In this document: positions 1 through 7,077 of the stretch, piece by piece
How the letters are laid out: each line of letters begins with the position of its first letter
Numbering within the stretch: the stretch's first letter is position 1
DNA from: an uncultured Ruminococcus sp.
GTDB lineage: Bacteria > Bacillota > Clostridia > Oscillospirales > Ruminococcaceae
DNA length: 10,047 bases
Reading direction: 5' to 3'
Assembly: GCA_947177715.1 (NCBI GenBank)
Contig: CAMWVM010000036.1
Coordinates: 1 to 10,047, forward strand
The notes under the pieces: generated by a model
The model's input: the letters and a program-made list of their open reading frames with translations, nothing else
Databases searched by the model: none
Told to the model about the DNA's origin: nothing
Translations under genes and position numbers: made by a program

Positions 1-108
1 CCCCCCCCCCCCCCCCCCCCCCCCCCCCCTTCTTTTTTTCTTCTATCATAAGAGGGCATAGGATCTTCTCAGGAGTCTCGTGGGCTCGGAGATGTGTATA
101 ATAGACTG
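1..108 (-). other. Illumina Nextera adapter read-through (non-genomic)
   Basis: Read on the minus strand from 108 down, the parts follow library-construct order. Positions 108-90 match the 19-base transposon mosaic end with two mismatches (102 and 107). Positions 89-75 match the Nextera read-2 tail exactly. Positions 74-67 read TCCTGAGA, one base from the N704-type i7 index as I remember it. Positions 66-43 match the P7 flow-cell sequence at about 17 of 24 bases without gaps. A degenerate A-rich run (42-30) and 29 G (29-1) follow, as expected when a read runs past the molecule on two-colour chemistry. Errors rise towards the end as in a low-quality read tail. The ppdK frame stays open through all of this, so a gene caller would add a false C-terminus. 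Confidence 0.96.
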
Positions 109-2425
109 GTGTAAGGTCGTTAGTACCGAAGCAGAAGAAGTCAGCCTCAGCAGCGATTTCGTCAGCTGTAAGAGCAGCTCTTGGGATTTCAATCATTGTA
201 CCTACTTCGTAGTCAAGATCAGCACCAGATTTTGCAATAACAGCGTCAGCAGTTTCAACAACTACTTTCTTAACATACTTAAGCTCCTTGATGTCGCCTA
301 CCAATGGAATCATAATTTCAGGAGCAACAGTCCAATCAGGATGAGCCTTCTTAACGTTGATAGCAGCCTTGATAACAGCCTTTGTCTGCATCTTAGCAAT
401 TTCAGGATATGTTACTGCAAGACGGCATCCACGGTGACCCATCATTGGGTTGAACTCGTGAAGAGAAGCAATAATTGCCTTGATGTCTTCAACTGATTTA
501 CCCTGTGCGTCAGCAAGAGCCTTAATGTCAGCTTCTTCTGTTGGAACGAATTCATGAAGCGGAGGATCGAGGAATCTGATTGTTACAGGATTTCCTTCAA
601 GTGCCTCGTAGAGTGCTTCAAAGTCGCCCTGCTGCATTGGTTCAATCTTATCGAGAGCAGCTTCTCTTTCTTCAACTGTATCAGCACAAATCATTTCTCT
701 GAATGCAGCAATTCTTGATGGTTCAAAGAACATGTGCTCTGTACGGCAAAGACCAATACCCTCAGCACCAAGCTCACGAGCCTTCTTAGCATCCTCAGGT
801 GTATCAGCGTTTGTTCTTACTTTAAGCTTTCTATACTTATCAGCCCAAGCCATGATTCTTCCGAATTCACCAGCGATTGTAGCGTCTACTGTAGGAATGA
901 TTCCTTCATAGATGTTACCTGTTGAGCCGTCGATTGAAATGTAGTCACCTTCAGTAAATGTCTTACCAGCAAGTGTGAACTTCTTGTTAGCTTCGTCCAT
1001 GTTGATATCTGTACATCCAGATACGCAGCATGTACCCATACCACGAGCAACAACAGCAGCGTGAGATGTCATACCGCCACGAACTGTAAGGATACCCTGT
1101 GAAGCCTTCATACCTGTAATATCTTCAGGTGATGTTTCAAGTCTTACGAGAACAACCTTTTCGCCCTTAGCGTTCCAAGCTTCAGCGTCATCAGCTGTGA
1201 ATACAACCTTACCGCAAGCAGCTCCAGGTGAAGCACCAAGACCCTTGCCCAAAGGTGTAGCAGCTTTAAGAGCCTTTGCATCAAACTGTGGGTGGAGAAG
1301 TGTATCGAGGTTTCTTGGATCAATCATTGCAACAGCTTCTTCTTCAGTTCTCATGCCTTCGTCAACGAGGTCACAAGCGATCTTAAGAGCAGCCTGAGCA
1401 GTTCTCTTACCGTTTCTTGTCTGAAGCATAAAGAGCTTACCGTGTTCAACAGTGAACTCCATATCCTGCATATCTCTATAGTGGTTCTCAAGAGTCTTGC
1501 AAACTTCCTTGAACTGTGCAAATGCCTCTGGGAACTTTTCTTCCATTTCTGAAATGTGCATTGGTGTACGAACACCAGCAACTACGTCTTCGCCCTGTGC
1601 GTTTGTAAGGAACTCACCAAACAAACCGTTAGCACCAGTAGCAGGGTCACGAGTAAATGCAACACCTGTACCGCAGTCGTCGCCCATGTTTCCGAATGCC
1701 ATTGACTGTACGTTAACAGCAGTACCCCATGAATAAGGGATATCGTTATCTCTTCTGTAAACGTTAGCTCTTGGGTTATCCCATGAACGGAATACAGCCT
1801 TAACTGCGCCCATGAGCTGTTCCTTAGGATCAGATGGGAAATCTTCACCGATTTTAGCCTTATATTCAGCCTTGAACTGACCAGCAAGTTCCTTGAGGTC
1901 TTCAGCTGTAAGATCAACGTCCTGTGTAACGCCCTTCTTAGCCTTCATTTCGTCGATAAGCTCTTCAAAATACTTCTTACCAACTTCCATAACTACGTCA
2001 GAATACATCTGAATGAATCTTCTGTAGCAGTCCCAAGCCCATCTTGGGTTATTTGATTTTTCAGCAATAACTTCAACAACGTCTTCATTAAGACCGAGGT
2101 TAAGGATTGTGTCCATCATACCAGGCATTGATGCTCTTGCACCTGAACGTACGGAAACGAGGAGAGGATTTTCCTTATCGCCGAACTTTTTGCCTGTGAT
2201 TTCTTCCATTTTTACAATGTACTCATTGATTTCTGCCATAATTTCAGGATTGATTTCACGGTCGTCTTCATAATACTGAGTACATGCTTCAGTAGAAATT
2301 GTGAAGCCCTGTGGAACAGGAAGGCCCATTCCAGTCATTTCTGCAAGGTTTGCACCCTTGCCGCCGAGAAGCTCTCTCATGCTGGCATTACCTTCTGAGA
2401 AAAGATAACAATACTTCTTTGCCAT
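109..2425 (-). CDS. ppdK: Pyruvate,phosphate dikinase, 3' end missing
   Basis: PPDK interconverts ATP + Pi + pyruvate and AMP + PPi + PEP in the cytoplasm; in clostridia it often serves PPi-linked glycolysis or PEP formation. The visible 772 codons cover the N-terminal ATP-grasp domain (about 1-340), the phosphohistidine swivel domain (about 385-510) and most of the C-terminal PEP/pyruvate barrel. Key residues fall at C. symbiosum numbers: Arg337 (QTRNGKRT), the phospho-carrier His455 in GGMTSHAAVVARG, Arg561 (LCRTEHMFF) and Arg617 (IRFLDPPLHEF). Glu746 (MIEIPRA) and Asn769 (GTNDLT) are shifted by one. About 100 residues, including the catalytic cysteine near 831, are missing because adapter replaces the genome after the first base of codon 773. 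Start ATG 2425-2423 has GGAGG at 2440-2436, 10 bases upstream. Lysine is mostly AAG and arginine mostly CGT, suggesting high expression. Codon 765 is Cys where Ser is usual; this lies near the low-quality end and may be a read error. Confidence 0.97.
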
Positions 2426-2488
2426 TGGTTTTCTACCTCCAAAATTTTGAATTCCGCTTCCTTAAATAAAACTCCTGTGGAACACCAC

Positions 2489-2510
2489 AAAAAACTGCCT
2501 AAAAAGGCAG
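2489..2510 (-). terminator. Terminator-like hairpin in the ppdK 5' leader (candidate attenuator)
   Basis: On the minus strand the sequence reads CTGCC, loop TTTTTA, GGCAG, then six T. This is a 5-bp GC-containing stem followed directly by a U-tract, the minimal form of an intrinsic terminator. It lies downstream of the predicted ppdK start point (near 2526) and upstream of the start codon. It therefore cannot end an upstream gene, since there is none on this strand, and is best read as a leader element. A second 5-bp hairpin, TGTGG/CCACA with a 4-base loop, follows at 2489-2476. The stem is short, so termination strength is uncertain. Confidence 0.5.
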
Positions 2511-2532
2511 AAGGATATACGGTAACAATAAT

Positions 2533-2541
2533 ATTATAACA
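2533..2541 (-). promoter_or_regulatory. ppdK promoter, extended -10
   Basis: The minus strand reads TGTTATAAT, a perfect -10 hexamer (2538-2533) preceded by the TGn extension. Seventeen bases further upstream is TAGTAA, a poor -35 match, which the extended -10 could compensate. Transcription would start near 2526 and give a leader of about 100 bases. Confidence 0.65.
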
Positions 2542-2713
2542 GATTTCTTTTTAAATTACTATAGTTTTGGCAAATTTTTTTGTATAGCATTTTTCACAAT
2601 TTTTCATCTTACTTTATATGCACCTTTAACATCAAATGCACAAAAAAGAATAGAATATTATAATAAGGATTACATAAATTCAGAATAAAAAGAGGTATGT
2701 TGTAAAAATATCC

Positions 2714-2742
2714 TTGACGAAACAATTTGCGTACATTATAAT
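2714..2742 (+). promoter_or_regulatory. glmU promoter, sigma-70/SigA type
   Basis: TTGACG (2714-2719) and TATAAT (2737-2742) are separated by exactly 17 bases, giving 11 of 12 consensus bases at optimal spacing. Transcription would begin near 2749, about 120 bases before the glmU start codon. Confidence 0.8.
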
Positions 2743-2841
2743 ATTACTGTCGGGATTGTAAATGAATACACCATGAATACTGAGGTTGAAGTGTATATAC
2801 GACAAGTAAGTATTGACTAACATAAATATCGAGAGGAGGAT

Positions 2842-2880
2842 ATGTTCCATAAGGAGCATAGTCACGACCATGGAGAATAA
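2842..2880 (+). promoter_or_regulatory. Possible 12-codon leader ORF overlapping the glmU start
   Basis: ATG at 2842 opens a 12-codon frame (MFHKEHSHDHGE, then TAA at 2878-2880) in a different frame from glmU. It has the best Shine-Dalgarno match in the leader (AGGAGG, 2834-2839), although the gap to ATG is only 2 bases. Its stop lies 11 bases inside glmU, an arrangement compatible with translational coupling. Another short frame, ATG 2773 to TAA 2820 (15 codons), lies upstream without a clear ribosome binding site. Neither resembles a known leader peptide and chance is a real alternative. Confidence 0.3.
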
Positions 2881-4294
2881 TGCAGTAATTCTTGCCGGAG
2901 GGCAGGGAAAACGAATGAAAACCGATAAGCCTAAGGTTCTTTGCAATGTAATAGGAGAGCCTATGCTTGAATGGGTACTGACTGCATGCGAGAATGCACA
3001 GTTAGAGAACATCTGCGTTGTAAAAGGCTTTGCGGCAGAAATGATAGATGAATATGTAAATAATCGCAGTTCAAAGGCAGAAATCCAAACAGTAATGCAG
3101 GAGGAACGTCTTGGTACAGGTCATGCTGTTATGCAGGCAAAGGATTTTCTTGAAGCTCATAAGGACGGAAATACTCTTATTTTATGCGGAGATGCACCGT
3201 TTATTGATGCTGATACTATCAACGGTGCTTTAGAGTTGCATACTCAAAGAGATTGCAGCGTGACGGTGGTTACTTCAAGGGTAGAAAATCCAACGGGTTA
3301 CGGCAGAATAATTAGAACAGAAAATGGAATAAGCGGTATTGTTGAGCACAAGGATTGTGATCCTTATCAGCTTGCAATAACAGAGATAAATTCAGGTTGT
3401 TACTGGTTTAAGACTTCTGATTTACTGGAGGTTTTGTTTGATATTACTCCTGACAATGCACAGGGAGAATATTATCTAACTGACTGTATTGAGCTTTTAA
3501 TTGCGAAAGGAAAAACTGCGGACGCTTATATTTCGCATAATCCTAATGTGGCACTTGTTGCAAACGACAGAAGGGGTCTGCTTATGCTCAATGACATAGC
3601 AAGATCCGAAATTATTGGTAAATTTCTTGATGATGGAATTGAATTCTGTTGTACAGATGGTGTAAGCATTGGAAACAATGTAACGATTGGTGCAGGCACA
3701 GTTATTCATTCCGGTGTTATTTTAAGAGGAAATACAACTATTGGCGAAAACTGTGTTTTGGGGAATAATTGTATTATTGAAAACACAAGAGTTGGAAACA
3801 ATGTAAATCTGAATAATGTTCAGGCGTATGAGTCGGTAATTGAAGATGATGTAAAGATAGGACCTTATGTTCAGTTAAGACCGAATTCACATATTATGCG
3901 TGGTGTGAAAATCGGAGATTTTGTTGAGATAAAAAATTCAACCATTGGCGAATACACAGCAGTAGCGCATTTGACATACATTGGTGATTCTGATGTAGGA
4001 GCAAATGTAAACTTCGGCTGCGGAGTGGTTACGGTTAACTACAATGGTGACAAAAAATTCCGAACAGTTATTGAGGATAATGCATTTATTGGATGCAATA
4101 CCAACCTTATTGCTCCTGTTAGAGTGGGTAAAGGCGCTTATACTGCGGCAGGATCAACAATTACTAAAGATATTCCTGATAACGCTCTTGCAATAGAAAG
4201 AGGCAAGGCAGAAATCAAGGAGGGGTATGCTTCTCGAAAACTCAAGGCAAGAACAGAAAAATATGAACAACAGAAAAAAATTGAAAACAAATAG
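2870..4294 (+). CDS. glmU: Bifunctional UDP-GlcNAc pyrophosphorylase / GlcN-1-P acetyltransferase
   Basis: GlmU acetylates glucosamine-1-phosphate with acetyl-CoA, then couples the product to UTP to give UDP-GlcNAc, the precursor of peptidoglycan and surface glycans. The 474 residues are close to the usual 450-460. The N-terminal nucleotidyltransferase domain (about 1-235) has LAGGQGKRM (8-16), Lys22, the metal-binding Asp108 in CGDAP and NAQGEYYLTD (196-205). The C-terminal left-handed beta-helix (about 255-445) has regular hexapeptide repeats and the acetyltransferase residues Arg337, Lys355, His367 (HLTYIGD), Tyr370, Asn381 and Lys396, each four above the E. coli number, so both activities look intact. 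The start ATG 2870 gives the expected MENNAVILAGG beginning; its AAGGAG site (2851-2856) is 13 bases away, which is long. A TTG at 2813 would add 19 residues unlike the family. The tail is lysine- and glutamate-rich. The gene has its own promoter and terminator, so it is probably monocistronic. Confidence 0.97.
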   Translation: MENNAVILAGGQGKRMKTDKPKVLCNVIGEPMLEWVLTACENAQLENICVVKGFAAEMIDEYVNNRSSKAEIQTVMQEERLGTGHAVMQAKDFLEAHKDGNTLILCGDAPFIDADTINGALELHTQRDCSVTVVTSRVENPTGYGRIIRTENGISGIVEHKDCDPYQLAITEINSGCYWFKTSDLLEVLFDITPDNAQGEYYLTDCIELLIAKGKTADAYISHNPNVALVANDRRGLLMLNDIARSEIIGKFLDDGIEFCCTDGVSIGNNVTIGAGTVIHSGVILRGNTTIGENCVLGNNCIIENTRVGNNVNLNNVQAYESVIEDDVKIGPYVQLRPNSHIMRGVKIGDFVEIKNSTIGEYTAVAHLTYIGDSDVGANVNFGCGVVTVNYNGDKKFRTVIEDNAFIGCNTNLIAPVRVGKGAYTAAGSTITKDIPDNALAIERGKAEIKEGYASRKLKARTEKYEQQKKIENK

Positions 4295-4303
4295 TGACAA
4301 GCA

Positions 4304-4344
4304 CGCCTTTGACATGGCAAAAAATGTCGAAGGCGGCTTTGTTT
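4304..4344 (+). terminator. Intrinsic terminator of glmU
   Basis: Bases 4304-4315 pair with 4324-4335 to form a 12-bp stem with one T-G wobble (4310/4329) and an 8-base loop. The 3' arm is followed by a T-rich tail (GCTTTGTTT) interrupted by G. It begins 10 bases after the glmU stop codon. The stem is strong and the U-tract imperfect. Confidence 0.8.
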
Positions 4345-4475
4345 ATATTGTTTGAAAATAATACAAGAAAATCTAATCGGAAACATAAAAGATATAATTT
4401 CTTTTGATATATGTTGAAAATGAACAAAAAAATGCCACGATTTTATGAAATAACTTACATTAGGTATATATTTGC

Positions 4476-4504
4476 TTGACATATTACTTTAAGTATAGTA
4501 TATT
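4476..4504 (+). promoter_or_regulatory. Promoter of the glycosyltransferase-glmS-radical SAM cluster
   Basis: A perfect TTGACA (4476-4481) is followed after 17 bases by TATATT (4499-4504), 11 of 12 consensus bases. Transcription would start near 4511. The same region holds a TATAAT at 4505-4510, but its 23-base spacing makes it a weaker choice. Confidence 0.75.
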
Positions 4505-4510
4505 TATAAT

Positions 4511-4616
4511 TACTTGTTTAAATTGTCGTTTTAGGTCGTTGTTTAGTCGTAAGGGGTAAATAATGTGAATGCAACAAGGCAGTTATTGAGTAATGTGAAA
4601 GGAAATAAAAAATTAG
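4511..4616 (+). promoter_or_regulatory. Repeat-containing leader of the cluster mRNA
   Basis: Three GTCGT motifs start at 4525, 4535 and 4546, about one helical turn apart. TAATGTGAA occurs twice, at 4561-4569 and 4591-4599, exactly 30 bases apart, and each copy contains ATG followed at once by TGA. The first ATG-TGA has a Shine-Dalgarno-like AAGGGG (4551-4556) at good spacing, while the real gene start at 4617 has only AAAGGA (4598-4603) 13 bases away. The arrangement could tune translation or bind a regulator; I recognise no known element. Confidence 0.35.
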
Positions 4617-5750
4617 ATGAGCAAAAAAAATCGAAAAGAGGATTGTGTTCGAATTGCATTTTTGGGGATGAAATATTGTCCTGCTTTTGGACAGGGCGGT
4701 GTTGAAGTTGTAGTAGAAGAACTAAGTACGAGAATGGTTCGTCTTGGATGTAAAGTGACCTGTTTTAATCGTAACGGACGCCATGAAAAAAAGAATAAGT
4801 TAAAGGAATATAAGGGAATAAAGTTGGTGTCGGTTCCAACATTAGACAAACGTGGAGTTGCAGCAGCGAGTTCTTCTTTTACAGCTGCCATTTGTGCAGC
4901 TTTCGGCAAATTTGACGTTGTTCATTTTCATGCGGAGGGACCGTGTGCAATGATGTGGCTGCCGAAGCTTTTCGGTAAACGTTGTATTACAACAGTGCAT
5001 GGTTTAGATCATCAACGTTCCAAGTGGGGGAATTTTGCCAGCAAGTATATTTTGTTTGGAGAAAAGTGTGCTGTAAAATATGCCGATGAGATTATAGTGC
5101 TGAGCAGAGGTGTTCAGGATTATTTTATGGATACATATGGACGAGAAACTCAATATATTCCTAATGGAGTTAATCGCCCGGTTGTTCGAGAGGCGAATTT
5201 AATAGAGCAAAAATTTGGGCTAAAAAAAGATTCATACATACTTTATCTTGCAAGATTAGTGCCTGAAAAAGGGCTCAGATATCTTATAGAAGCTTTTAAG
5301 CAGGTAAAAACAGATAAAAAATTAGTGATTGCAGGCGGCTCATCTGATACAGATCCCTTTGTAACTGAATTGAAGGAGATGGCAAAAGGGGACGACCGTA
5401 TTCTATTTACAGGATTTGTTCGTGGCGAATTGCTTGACGAATTATATAGTAATGCTTATGTTTATACGCTTCCTTCTGATCTTGAGGGAATGCCGTTAAG
5501 CCTTTTGGAAGCGATGAGCTATGGAAACTGTTGTTTGGTTTCTGATATTGCAGAGTGCACAGAAGTTGTAGAGGATAAAGCGGTTATTTTTCACAAAAGT
5601 GATGTTAATGATTTGAGGGATAAACTCCAGAGCTTATGTGATGATGAACAGATGGTACAAAATTATAAGTCACAGTCTGCTGATTTTATATTCAGTAAGT
5701 GCAGCTGGGATGATGTGGTTGAGAAAACCTTAGAGTTATATAAAAAATAA
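4617..5750 (+). CDS. GT4-family glycosyltransferase
   Basis: A retaining GT-B glycosyltransferase of CAZy family GT4, 377 residues, full length for the family, with no signal peptide or membrane segment. The N-terminal Rossmann domain shows the glycine loop FGQGGVEVVVEELSTRM (24-40) and HFHAEGP (103-109). TVHGLDH (126-132) is the usual acceptor-side region. The C-terminal donor-binding domain starts around 200 with ARLVPEKG (212-219), whose Arg214 and Lys218 are expected to bind the donor diphosphate, and has the EX7E motif Glu290-Glu298 in EGMPLSLLEA. It probably works at the inner face of the membrane, transferring a sugar from a nucleotide donor to a lipid-linked or growing glycan. Donor and acceptor cannot be read from the sequence; rhamnosyl, glucosyl and HexNAc transferases share this fold. 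It is the first gene of the cluster, 78 bases before the next. The start is set by the family's conserved beginning (RIAFLGMKY at 12-20), not by a good ribosome binding site. Confidence 0.93.
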   Translation: MSKKNRKEDCVRIAFLGMKYCPAFGQGGVEVVVEELSTRMVRLGCKVTCFNRNGRHEKKNKLKEYKGIKLVSVPTLDKRGVAAASSSFTAAICAAFGKFDVVHFHAEGPCAMMWLPKLFGKRCITTVHGLDHQRSKWGNFASKYILFGEKCAVKYADEIIVLSRGVQDYFMDTYGRETQYIPNGVNRPVVREANLIEQKFGLKKDSYILYLARLVPEKGLRYLIEAFKQVKTDKKLVIAGGSSDTDPFVTELKEMAKGDDRILFTGFVRGELLDELYSNAYVYTLPSDLEGMPLSLLEAMSYGNCCLVSDIAECTEVVEDKAVIFHKSDVNDLRDKLQSLCDDEQMVQNYKSQSADFIFSKCSWDDVVEKTLELYKK

Positions 5751-5828
5751 AAGTATACTAATAAGGGCAATGGTTTTACACTTTTATGTAGTAAACGTGA
5801 TTTTAGTAATAGAGCGGGAGAAATAGAA

Positions 5829-7034
5829 ATGCGAATTCTTATGGTAAATAAATTCTTATATGCAAACGGAGGATCTGAAACATATATATTCAAACTGGGA
5901 GATTATTTGACTTCTCATGGTCATGAAGTTCAGTATTTCGGTATGGAACATGAGGGGCGCTGCGTTGGCAATGATGTGAATGCATATACTACAGATATGG
6001 ATTTTCATGGCGGTTCAAAGTTGTCCAAGCTTACATATCCGCTTAAAACTATTTATTCTATTGAGGCTCGAAAGAAGATTCGTTTGGTTCTTGATGATTT
6101 TAAACCTGATGTAGTTCATCTTAATAATTTTACATATCAACTTACTCCTTCAATAATTCTTGAGATTGTAAAATGGAAAAAGCAGACTGGTCAAAATTGC
6201 CGGATAGTGTTTACTGCACATGATTATAATCTTATTTGCCCCAATCATATGCTAAATAACCCCAACAATCGTCAGAACTGTGAGAAGTGCCTTGGCGGTC
6301 ATTTTATAAACTGTGCAAAGGATAAGTGTATACATGGAAGCACGGTAAAATCTTTAGTTGGTACCATGGAAGCTTACTTTTGGAAAATGAAGGGTGCTTA
6401 TAAATACATTGATTCTATAATATGCTGTTCGGAGTTCCTAAAGCACAAGATGGACACAAATCCACTGTTTGCTGAAAAGACAGTAGCACTTCATAATTTT
6501 GTGGATCGTGTTGAATTTAAAGATGTCGTAAAAAAAGACTACGTACTCTATTTCGGGCGATTTTCAGAAGAAAAGGGTATTGGCACATTGATCAATGTAT
6601 GCAAAGAACTGCCAGATGTGCAGTTCATTTTTGCCGGTACCGGTCCACTGGAGGAAACAATTAATGGCATTAAGAATATTAATAACGTTGGATTCCAGAA
6701 GGGTGAAGCTTTGGAAAAGCTAATTCGTGAAGCAAGGTTCAGTATCTATCCGTCTGAGTGGTATGAAAACTGTCCGTTTTCGGTAATGGAAAGTCAGATG
6801 TATGGTACTCCTGTTTTGGGAGCAGACATCGGTGGTATTCCTGAACTGATCCAATCAGGAAAGACAGGGGAGCTATTTGAAAGCGGCAGCAAAGCCGACC
6901 TGAAAGCAAAAATTGAAAAGCTTTGGACTGATAAAGAACTTGCTGATCAATATGTTAATAACTGTAGAAACATTAGTTTTGATACAATAGAAGAATATGT
7001 TGAAAAGCTGATGAAAATTTATTCGCCGCAGTAA
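5829..7034 (+). CDS. GT4-family glycosyltransferase with cysteine-rich insert
   Basis: A second GT-B enzyme of family GT4, 401 residues and not closely similar to its neighbour. It begins MRILMVNKF with the glycine loop NGGSETYIFKLGDYL (13-27). The N-terminal domain continues through VVHLNNF (95-101) to TAHDYNLICP (129-138). A cysteine-rich segment follows, with Cys137, Cys151, Cys154, Cys162 and Cys167, including a CxxC (151-154). Such inserts occur in a subset of GT4 enzymes of surface-polysaccharide loci and could bind metal; that is inference. The donor domain carries YFGRFSEEKG (241-250; Arg244, Lys249) and the EX7E motif Glu313-Glu321 within ENCPFSVME. GGIPELI (335-341) is the common GT4 loop after it. 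CGGGAG at 5815-5820 lies 8 bases before the ATG. I see no convincing promoter or terminator in the 78-base gap upstream, so cotranscription with the first glycosyltransferase is likely. The sugar specificity is unknown. Confidence 0.93.
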   Translation: MRILMVNKFLYANGGSETYIFKLGDYLTSHGHEVQYFGMEHEGRCVGNDVNAYTTDMDFHGGSKLSKLTYPLKTIYSIEARKKIRLVLDDFKPDVVHLNNFTYQLTPSIILEIVKWKKQTGQNCRIVFTAHDYNLICPNHMLNNPNNRQNCEKCLGGHFINCAKDKCIHGSTVKSLVGTMEAYFWKMKGAYKYIDSIICCSEFLKHKMDTNPLFAEKTVALHNFVDRVEFKDVVKKDYVLYFGRFSEEKGIGTLINVCKELPDVQFIFAGTGPLEETINGIKNINNVGFQKGEALEKLIREARFSIYPSEWYENCPFSVMESQMYGTPVLGADIGGIPELIQSGKTGELFESGSKADLKAKIEKLWTDKELADQYVNNCRNISFDTIEEYVEKLMKIYSPQ

Positions 7035-7077
7035 TGTATCTTGTTAAAAGGATTAAATTATATAAGGGGATAAAATT

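Larger units (their letters stand above)
2426..2869. other. Divergent ppdK-glmU control region
   Basis: This gene-free stretch separates two divergently transcribed genes. From left to right it holds the ppdK ribosome binding site (2436-2440), two small hairpins in the ppdK leader (2476-2489 and 2495-2510), the ppdK -10 element (2533-2538), a very AT-rich spacer with no recognisable element (about 2570-2700), the glmU promoter (2714-2742) and a leader of about 120 bases with short ORFs. I see no RNA gene or known riboswitch. The two promoters face away from each other and do not overlap. Confidence 0.75.
4295..4616 (+). other. Intergenic region between glmU and the glycosyltransferase genes
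   Basis: It contains the glmU terminator, an AT-rich stretch (about 4345-4470) in which I see no gene or convincing element, a strong promoter (4476-4504) and a leader of about 105 bases with short repeats. It separates a monocistronic glmU from the downstream gene cluster. Confidence 0.75.

Noticed and set aside
80..496. Plus-strand ORF of 138 codons
   Set aside because: It starts inside the adapter sequence and runs antisense to ppdK; its translation has no recognisable domain.
734..1736. Several plus-strand ORFs and minus-strand out-of-frame ORFs across ppdK
   Set aside because: All are shadows of the intact, strongly conserved ppdK frame, whose catalytic residues are in place throughout.
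2657..2664. Additional TATAAT-like sequence upstream of the glmU promoter, readable on both strands
   Set aside because: No -35 element at suitable spacing on either strand; expected by chance in such AT-rich DNA.
2813..2869. TTG-started N-terminal extension of GlmU
   Set aside because: The added 19 residues do not resemble GlmU, whose family begins close to the AVILAGG motif, and the ATG at 2870 fits.
2680..3012. Minus-strand ORF of 110 codons overlapping the glmU promoter and 5' end
   Set aside because: It covers the near-consensus plus-strand promoter and a conserved coding region, lacks a convincing ribosome binding site and has no domain signature.
4138..4482. Minus-strand ORFs running through the glmU 3' end, its terminator and the intergenic region
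   Set aside because: They are antisense to conserved GlmU sequence and cross a clear terminator hairpin; the translation looks like low-complexity noise.
5751..5828. Internal promoter between the two glycosyltransferases
   Set aside because: TTTACA near 5776 has no acceptable -10 element at 16-18 bases; the weak inverted repeat there is AT-rich and not convincing.
7035..7077. glmS ribozyme upstream of glmS
   Set aside because: The gap is only 43 bases, too short for the ribozyme, and no conserved core sequence is visible.
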